A DNA stretch of 9,478 bases, from positions 6,668 through 16,145 of the forward strand of contig JASGCF010000032.1 of NCBI GenBank assembly GCA_030054275.1, given 5' to 3'. The position numbers were made by a program, and so were the translations under genes. The stretch comes from Limnohabitans sp. (GTDB taxonomy: Bacteria > Planctomycetota > Phycisphaerae > Phycisphaerales > SM1A02). Below, in pieces: positions 1-5,159 of this stretch (the stretch's first letter is position 1; every line of letters starts with the position of its first letter). The notes beneath the pieces are model-generated. The model worked only from the letters and a program-made list of their open reading frames with translations. It did no database searches and was not told where the DNA came from.

Positions 1-52
1 TGCTTCCAACCCGTGCTTCCAACCCGTGCTTCCAATCCGTGCTTCCAACCCA
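1..52. repeat. 13-bp tandem repeat array, four copies, cut by window edge
   Basis: Four back-to-back copies of a 13-bp unit (TGCTTCCAACCCG) occupy 1-13, 14-26, 27-39 and 40-52. The third copy has one C-to-T change and the fourth ends in A instead of G. A partial fifth copy (TGCT) follows before the pattern breaks. The array touches the left edge, so its true length is unknown. A 13-bp period does not keep reading frame, which argues against a coding repeat. It lies downstream of the stop codon of the minus-strand kinase gene, so it is intergenic on the visible side. No spacers are present, so it is not a CRISPR array. The function is not known. Confidence 0.9.
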
Positions 53-143
53 TGCTGTGCAGTCGCGCGGCGCGCGCTGAACTCGTCGTGTTGTCCGTGC
101 GGCTTTCTCCCACAAAACTCACCCACGACGATCAACGGGACTG

Positions 144-3100
144 TTATCGCATCTCGCCGAAAATCAAAATACGCCCATTGGTACATCCAATCACAAGTTG
201 CTTTCCATCTTCGCTGAATCGCAAGTCTCCAACCGTTGCAGGCAAAGGCATCCGAAGCAGTCGTTCGCCCGATGTCGCATCGACCATCGCCAATCGCCGA
301 TCATTCGACACCATCGCGATGCGATCTCCTTGCGGCCGAATCGCAAGAAATCGCCCTGCAGAGAGCAACGGATCGCTGCGCAAAATCTCGCGCATGGTGC
401 GTGCGTCGATCACTTGTAACGCGCCATCGACATCCGTCGTCGCAATCAAATCACCAGCGGCCGCGATCGCGAGCCGACGATAGGGCATCGTGCCAACTGC
501 GATTGCTGGCTGCGACTTCGGTCGGCCATCCCATCGCAGATATCCTGGCGGAAGGGTCGATGCAGCAACGATTGCATCGCCGACCGGTCGCAGTGAAACG
601 ATCGCACTTGGCTCTGAAATCACAGGGTTCGCCGCGATGATTGACCGCAAATCAATACTCGCGATCGGCGCGCCCGTCGACGCATCCAGTGACACAAGCG
701 CCTCATTTCCGCTTGAAACACACAATCGCCCGTCAGTGAAAAACTCAATTGCCGACACAGTTGTCATGCCGACGCCTGCAAGCGTCGCTGCGTCGATCAT
801 CCAACGAAGTTGTGGATTTCCGATTTCAACACAGTCAAAAAGCGCAATCGATCCACCTCCGCTCACTGCAACTCGCCGACGACGCGCGTCCACAGCCAAG
901 CGCTGTACCGGAGCACGAAGTGACTCTTGAGCGGCGATGCGCGCGATCTCGCGTCGCGTTGAAACTTCCACAACAGCAACCGCGCCTGTGCGATCGACCA
1001 TCGTTGCTGCAAGCGAACCATCTGACGACAGTCGAAGTCCCTTCGACGGCTCTGCAATCAGCCGTGTGCCTTCCGGATCGTGCGTGGCAAGATCCCAAAT
1101 TCGCAGCGACTTTCCCGTCGTTGCAAGCCTGTTCGGATCGGCGCCCCACGCCACGCACCACGCCTGCGCATCATGACCTGGCAGGCGAAACGATCGACCT
1201 GTTGCGATCTCTTCGATGCGCGGAAATTGATCCATTGCTCCTGCTGCAACGCGCGTCCCGTCCGGCGAAATTTCCCCCGCGTAGGTTGCAACTCCGCCCA
1301 TCGTTGCGGCGCTCAATCCACCATAGCGCGTGCCATCACTGCGGAAGACATCCACCAAGCCAGCGAAACTTGTCGCGCTTAGATACGCGCCGTTGCGTGA
1401 AAATCGCACATCGGGCACATCATGACTTCCAGAGAGTTTCGCGTTCCAACGATCTTCCAATGTCGTCGCATCAACGACCAGAAGCCGCGCAGGCTCCACT
1501 CCGATCGCCAGCAGTGTGCCGTCCGGTGAGAAATCAAGTGAACGAATGTACGCGCCGAAATCGCGTTCAATCTCGATCACACCGCTGTCGACGCGCGAGA
1601 TGCGAAGTGGCTCGTCTTTGTTCACCCACGCAACACGCAAGCCATCGGGTGACAACGCCACCGCTGGAAACAGCTCTTTGGGCTTCGTACCTTCCCAGAG
1701 TACGGCGCCTCTGTCGCTCTTCGCCTCTGTCGCAAGCGACTGGACAACGGGCGCGAGCCCCATGCCTCCACGAACAACCCGTGTTGCGCCGTGATCAACA
1801 TCAAACGAAAGAATCTCTGTTTGCGCACCTTCGCGCGGATCGCGAATCTCGATGAGCTTCTCACCCGTGCGCGAGTCCACAACGACCGATGTATCACCGG
1901 CTGCACTCACGAAGACATCGCCGTCGCGAGCCTCAAGCACTTCGTACACATTCCCTTGCCCAAATGTGATATCTGCGAGCCAGCCTTCCGCGCGCGACTG
2001 AATTGCATCCCACTCGAATCCGCGCGCATTCGAACCGAGCGATGCGAGCGCTTCGCGTGCGCTCGGAAAATCAGCAGTTTCGATGGCGTACTGCGCGGTG
2101 CGCAAGGCCGCCACATCGCGTTGATGCGCCGCCTCGCGCGCTGCGAGTACGGCCAGTGTTGTGGTCGTCGTGAGTAAAAGAAGTGATGCAGCAACCGCTA
2201 TAGAAAACGCTCGATGACGCGCGATGAATCGCGACAACTGATACGCCAATGTTGGCACGCGTGCCGTGACTGGCTCACCACGAAGCGCACGAGAAAGGTC
2301 GGCGGAGAATTCAGCAACCGATTGAAATCTTCGTGCTGGATCTTTCTCGAGTGCCTTGGCAAGAATGCCGTCAAGATCTGCTGCAAGTCCACCAACAAGT
2401 GAGCGCCCAACGCTGGAAACGCGCGGGATCGGCGAATCTGTGACGGTGCGCGCGGCCGCAAACACTCCGGCGTCGCGCGGCACGATGTACGGCAGCCGCC
2501 CTGCAAGCGCCTCGAACAACACCAGCCCCAATGCATAGACATCGCTGCGCGTATCGGCTGCGTCGCGTGCACCAAACTGTTCAGGACTCATGTACTGCAG
2601 CGTGCCAACAAGTCGGGTCGTCACCGTGACTGCGAGCGTCGATACGCGATCACCGTCGATGGCTTTCGCGATACCAAAATCGATGACACGCGGACGGCCG
2701 TGACCGTCGACGAGAATGTTCGCGGGCTTCAGATCGCGGTGAAGAACGCCGCGCGCATGTCCGAAAGCAACCGCATCGGCAACCTCGATAAAGAGACGAA
2801 CGATTTCCCGCGGTGACAACTGCTCATCGCGGCAGTACGCGGTGATGGCGCGCGCATCTTCGACGAACTCCATCGCAATCCACGGCTCTGCCAAGTCGCG
2901 GCCGCTCCCAATCGCACTTCCGGTTCCCGACGCGTATACGCGCGCGATGCCAGGATGCTCAAGACGAGACATCAGCGCAGCTTCAAGCCGAAAGCGACGC
3001 TCCGCAGATCCACCCGCAAGCGATGCGCGCAACACCTTCAATGCCACGCGTCGTCGCGGTTCGTCTTGCATCGCTTCATACACAGCGCCCATGCCACCAA

Positions 3101-3371
3101 CGCCAATGAGCCGCTGCACGGTGCAACCGCCGATACGCGAACCAACAAGTCGCTCCTCCGTCGAGTGGTCACCTTTCCCGCGCGACAGTGGTGGCGTTGG
3201 CTCTGCGACATAAAACCGTAAGAGGTCGATGACCTTGCGTCGTGCCGTATCGTCGAGCCCGCTCGCATCAACGAAAGTAAGCCGCTCGCTTTCTGGGAGC
3301 GCTATCGCGTCATCAAAAACTTGTTCCACCGCTTCTTGCAAACCATGTTCGTCGCGCGAGTGATCGAACAT
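144..3371 (-). CDS. Membrane-anchored Ser/Thr protein kinase with C-terminal WD40-like beta-propeller repeats
   Basis: A 1075-residue receptor-type Hanks kinase. The order is a short N-terminal helical region, a kinase domain (about 80-365), one membrane segment (about 389-411) and a long repeat region (about 470-1075). Kinase motifs are complete: glycine loop GVGGMGAVY at 90-98, the VALK lysine K112, HRDLKPAN from 211, DFG at 231-233, and a Thr-rich activation loop ending in GTLQYMSPEQ. The tail holds about 13 degenerate repeats of the type SPDGxxLA...VxDxxTG, enough for roughly two seven-bladed propellers. A GFEW motif after the membrane segment resembles the G-W-E-W motif common in planctomycete kinases. 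With one membrane segment the propellers should lie outside the cytoplasm and could sense a ligand or envelope state; this is inference. ATG at 3371 was chosen over the adjacent GTG at 3374 because GGAGG at 3379-3383 sits 7 nt before the ATG. The ATG shares one base with the sigma-factor stop, so the two genes are probably translationally coupled. The substrate is unknown. Confidence 0.95.
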   Translation of the reverse strand: MFDHSRDEHGLQEAVEQVFDDAIALPESERLTFVDASGLDDTARRKVIDLLRFYVAEPTPPLSRGKGDHSTEERLVGSRIGGCTVQRLIGVGGMGAVYEAMQDEPRRRVALKVLRASLAGGSAERRFRLEAALMSRLEHPGIARVYASGTGSAIGSGRDLAEPWIAMEFVEDARAITAYCRDEQLSPREIVRLFIEVADAVAFGHARGVLHRDLKPANILVDGHGRPRVIDFGIAKAIDGDRVSTLAVTVTTRLVGTLQYMSPEQFGARDAADTRSDVYALGLVLFEALAGRLPYIVPRDAGVFAAARTVTDSPIPRVSSVGRSLVGGLAADLDGILAKALEKDPARRFQSVAEFSADLSRALRGEPVTARVPTLAYQLSRFIARHRAFSIAVAASLLLLTTTTTLAVLAAREAAHQRDVAALRTAQYAIETADFPSAREALASLGSNARGFEWDAIQSRAEGWLADITFGQGNVYEVLEARDGDVFVSAAGDTSVVVDSRTGEKLIEIRDPREGAQTEILSFDVDHGATRVVRGGMGLAPVVQSLATEAKSDRGAVLWEGTKPKELFPAVALSPDGLRVAWVNKDEPLRISRVDSGVIEIERDFGAYIRSLDFSPDGTLLAIGVEPARLLVVDATTLEDRWNAKLSGSHDVPDVRFSRNGAYLSATSFAGLVDVFRSDGTRYGGLSAATMGGVATYAGEISPDGTRVAAGAMDQFPRIEEIATGRSFRLPGHDAQAWCVAWGADPNRLATTGKSLRIWDLATHDPEGTRLIAEPSKGLRLSSDGSLAATMVDRTGAVAVVEVSTRREIARIAAQESLRAPVQRLAVDARRRRVAVSGGGSIALFDCVEIGNPQLRWMIDAATLAGVGMTTVSAIEFFTDGRLCVSSGNEALVSLDASTGAPIASIDLRSIIAANPVISEPSAIVSLRPVGDAIVAASTLPPGYLRWDGRPKSQPAIAVGTMPYRRLAIAAAGDLIATTDVDGALQVIDARTMREILRSDPLLSAGRFLAIRPQGDRIAMVSNDRRLAMVDATSGERLLRMPLPATVGDLRFSEDGKQLVIGCTNGRILIFGEMR

Positions 3372-3964
3372 CACTCAGCCTCCGCGATCGCGCGACGCAG
3401 CCATGCGCGCGCGTAACTCCATCGCTTACTCACGGTGCGCGGCGCGATGTCCAAAAGAATCGCTGTTTGCTCAATCGAAAAACCTGACAAGAAACGAAGA
3501 CGCGCAACTTGGGCACTTTCTGGGCTCTCCTGCTCCAAAAGCTCGAGTGCTTCGATCGCTGCAATCGTCGATGGCGACAACGCACGCGTCACATCTTCGA
3601 GTTCACCCGCAACCACATCGATCGGAACACGCTCGCGATTTCCGCCGCGGCGAAGTCTGCCCTCGGTTCTTGCGAGATCGATCAAGAACTGACCCATCGC
3701 GCGACCGACAGAGCCCCAAAAGTGTCGACGATCATCCCAAACCGCGCGCTCGACATTGGGTCCGAACATCTTGAGGAAAAGCTCATGCACCATCAGCGTC
3801 GGCTGCAACTGCGCACGAGTTCCTTCGGCAGAACACGCGCGCACGGCCATCTCGTGAATCTCACTGTAAATCGTGCGCCAAAGCCGCTCGGTTGCGGCGG
3901 TATCGCCGCTGCTTGCCGCGTTCAGCATTTCGGTGAGGTTCTCGACATATTCGCCCGTTGGCAT
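3371..3964 (-). CDS. ECF-like RNA polymerase sigma factor (sigma-70 family, TIGR02999-like)
   Basis: This 197-residue protein directs RNA polymerase to a specific promoter set. Region 2 spans about 12-105 and carries the signature seen in the planctomycete-rich TIGR02999 group: LQPTLMVHELFL at 53-64, then HFWGSVGRAMGQFLIDLAR (81-99) followed by a basic RRGG stretch. Region 4 spans about 135-193, with a helix-turn-helix in GFSIEQTAILLDIAPRTVSK (161-180). There is no SnoaL or other C-terminal extension. The usual acidic DAED motif of region 2.2 is absent; Q-P-T-L stands in its place. The ATG at 3964 has no clear Shine-Dalgarno sequence and lies inside an inverted repeat (3962-3981). The 3' end carries the ribosome binding site of the downstream kinase gene, and the stop codon overlaps the kinase start. 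No anti-sigma gene is visible nearby, so the kinase is the obvious candidate regulator; this is inference. The target promoters are unknown. Confidence 0.93.
   Translation of the reverse strand: MPTGEYVENLTEMLNAASSGDTAATERLWRTIYSEIHEMAVRACSAEGTRAQLQPTLMVHELFLKMFGPNVERAVWDDRRHFWGSVGRAMGQFLIDLARTEGRLRRGGNRERVPIDVVAGELEDVTRALSPSTIAAIEALELLEQESPESAQVARLRFLSGFSIEQTAILLDIAPRTVSKRWSYARAWLRRAIAEAE
3379..3383 (-). promoter_or_regulatory. Ribosome binding site of the kinase gene, inside the sigma-factor coding end
   Basis: GGAGG on the minus strand lies 7 nt before the ATG at 3371 and 4 nt before the alternative GTG at 3374. The spacing favours the ATG. It lies inside the last codons of the sigma factor, consistent with translational coupling. 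It is the clearest Shine-Dalgarno motif I found in the window. Confidence 0.65.
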
Positions 3965-3981
3965 GGCAACATCATGCCATG
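3962..3981. promoter_or_regulatory. Inverted repeat covering the sigma-factor start codon
   Basis: CATGGC at 3962-3967 and GCCATG at 3976-3981 are exact reverse complements separated by 8 nt. The left arm contains the sigma-factor ATG. In mRNA it could fold over the start codon and limit initiation; in DNA it could be a binding site. A 6-bp match alone could be chance, so the regulatory role is a guess. Confidence 0.35.
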
Positions 3982-3986
3982 AAATC

Positions 3987-4010
3987 CAACACGCAGGAAA
4001 CGGCGTGTTG
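3987..4010. promoter_or_regulatory. 8-bp perfect inverted repeat upstream of the sigma factor (terminator or operator)
   Basis: CAACACGC at 3987-3994 and GCGTGTTG at 4003-4010 are exact reverse complements with an 8-nt loop. It lies 38 nt past the stop codon of the small membrane protein gene and 23 nt before the sigma-factor start. Read on the minus strand, the stem is followed by GATTTC, only a weak T run, so a factor-independent terminator is possible but poor. An operator or attenuator for the sigma/kinase pair is the alternative. Confidence 0.45.
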
Positions 4011-4047
4011 TTATCTCAGGTGCGTTCTGGATGTTGAACCGTGCGAT

Positions 4048-4278
4048 TCAGAAGGGCGTTTTGAAGCCCATCGCTCGCACGCCGCACCAACCGACCAGTG
4101 CTTCGAAGAGCACGAACATCGCAGACAACCACACAGCAATGGCTGGCCACAGAGTCCACTCGGGCGTCCACGCGAAGTACCACATCACACCAAGCAAGAT
4201 CGCGAGCGTCTCCATGAAGACGCCAATCGCAAATCGAATGGTGCGTCCGCGTCGATCGATGTTGCAGGTGAAAGCCAT
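4048..4278 (-). CDS. Small two-helix membrane protein, DUF2892 / YgaP-like transmembrane family
   Basis: A 76-residue protein. The N-terminus TCNIDRRGRTIRF (4-16) and the C-terminal GWCGVRAMGFKT (63-74) match the pattern of the DUF2892 (YgaP-like transmembrane) family, which usually reads T-C-N-[VI]-G...D-R...R near the start and G-W-C-P...L-G near the end. Two hydrophobic segments fall at about 17-37 and 43-63. Cysteines C5 and C65 sit near the two ends and may face the same side of the membrane. The family is found alone or fused to rhodanese domains and its role is not established. AAAGGA lies about 10 nt before the ATG. The gene follows the methyltransferase by 47 nt on the same strand and may be co-transcribed with it. 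Confidence 0.85.
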   Translation of the reverse strand: MAFTCNIDRRGRTIRFAIGVFMETLAILLGVMWYFAWTPEWTLWPAIAVWLSAMFVLFEALVGWCGVRAMGFKTPF

Positions 4279-4325
4279 GGAATGCGCGTCCTTTCCAGAG
4301 TTTGTCGCAGAACTGCGTTTCAGTA

Positions 4326-5159
4326 TTACTTTCGTTCAAACACGAGAATGTGTTGTTGTGGCAGCGCGCGCACATTCTCAACAAACTGTAATCCGACGGC
4401 TTCCATTTCGCGTTGCGCTTGGATTTCGCTCATCTTGTGGCGTTCCTTGATCGCCACAGTCGGATCTTCCAGTCGATACTCGACGAGATATACGCGGCCG
4501 CCAGGTTTCAACGCACGCACGATCGATGTCATCATTTCCCATGGATGCGAGAATTCGTGATACGCATCCACGAACAGCACCACATCGACAGAGTTCGGTT
4601 CGAGCCCGCAGTGATCGATCTCACCAAGCACTGGCATCACATTGTGTGCGTTCTCTTCAAGCGCACGCTCTGTCACGATGTCGAGCATCTCTTTCTGAAT
4701 GTCTGTGGCGTACACAACACCTTCAGGAACCAAAGGTGCCAATCGCATCGTGAAATAGCCACTGCCAGCGCCGATATCCGCAACAGCATCGGTTGGCTTC
4801 AACTTCATGGAAGAGACGAGAAGATCTGTGCGTTCTTCGCGTTCGCGCTCTGGGCGCTCAAGCCATCCAACGCCGAAGTGCCCCATCACCTCCGCGATTT
4901 CTCGACCCATGTAAGTCTTGCCACTTCCGCCCTCGCCGCGCTCGCACACGCCGTAGGCATCGGACGGGAGTATTGGCGCAGCAGAGACTTCAGGCACACT
5001 CGCCTGCACGCGAGGATCGCTTGGTGTTTCGGCTTCAACAGCACTCTTCGCAACCGTCGCATTCGACGGCGCTCGCTCGCAGGCGCAAAGCATGACGAAG
5101 GTGAGACCGATGGTCACACCACGCAATACTTGAGGAAGCAAACGAGTCGGCTCAGTCAT
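4326..5159 (-). CDS. Class I SAM-dependent methyltransferase with a predicted lipoprotein signal peptide
   Basis: A 277-residue protein. The start is placed at the ATG at 5159, because it gives a short n-region, a hydrophobic stretch and a lipobox L-C-A-C ending at C27. An upstream ATG at 5225 would put 22 extra charged residues in front. A Rossmann-type methyltransferase domain follows a linker of about 55 residues. It has motif I VADIGAGSGYF (126-136), an acidic residue at the end of strand 2 (D153 in YATDIQ), VDVVLFVDAYHEF (191-203) and PGGRVYLVEY (219-228). A block before the domain, MGREIAEVMGH then WLERPERE, resembles one I recall from other bacterial methyltransferases with export signals; the substrate is unknown. 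The gene overlaps the end of the peptidase gene by 8 nt, so translation is probably coupled. The odd point is export: SAM is made in the cytoplasm and is not known to be supplied outside it. Either the signal is not functional or the enzyme has an unusual cofactor source. Confidence 0.88.
   Translation of the reverse strand: MTEPTRLLPQVLRGVTIGLTFVMLCACERAPSNATVAKSAVEAETPSDPRVQASVPEVSAAPILPSDAYGVCERGEGGSGKTYMGREIAEVMGHFGVGWLERPEREREERTDLLVSSMKLKPTDAVADIGAGSGYFTMRLAPLVPEGVVYATDIQKEMLDIVTERALEENAHNVMPVLGEIDHCGLEPNSVDVVLFVDAYHEFSHPWEMMTSIVRALKPGGRVYLVEYRLEDPTVAIKERHKMSEIQAQREMEAVGLQFVENVRALPQQHILVFERK

Noticed and set aside
1..52. CRISPR array
   Set aside because: The 13-bp units abut with no spacers and no cas gene is present.
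64..76. CGCGCG-G-CGCGCG near-palindrome downstream of the kinase gene
   Set aside because: It has no usable loop and no T run, and CG-rich runs of this kind are expected in this genome, so I do not call a terminator.
749..1855. A 368-codon plus-strand open frame opposite the kinase repeat region
   Set aside because: It is antisense to a clear kinase/WD40 gene, its translation is rich in Arg, Ser and His with no domain, and such shadow frames are common at this GC content.
4306..4317. CGCAG-AA-CTGCG inverted repeat between the methyltransferase and DUF2892 genes
   Set aside because: The 2-nt loop is too tight for the full stem and the stem is short; it is not a convincing terminator.
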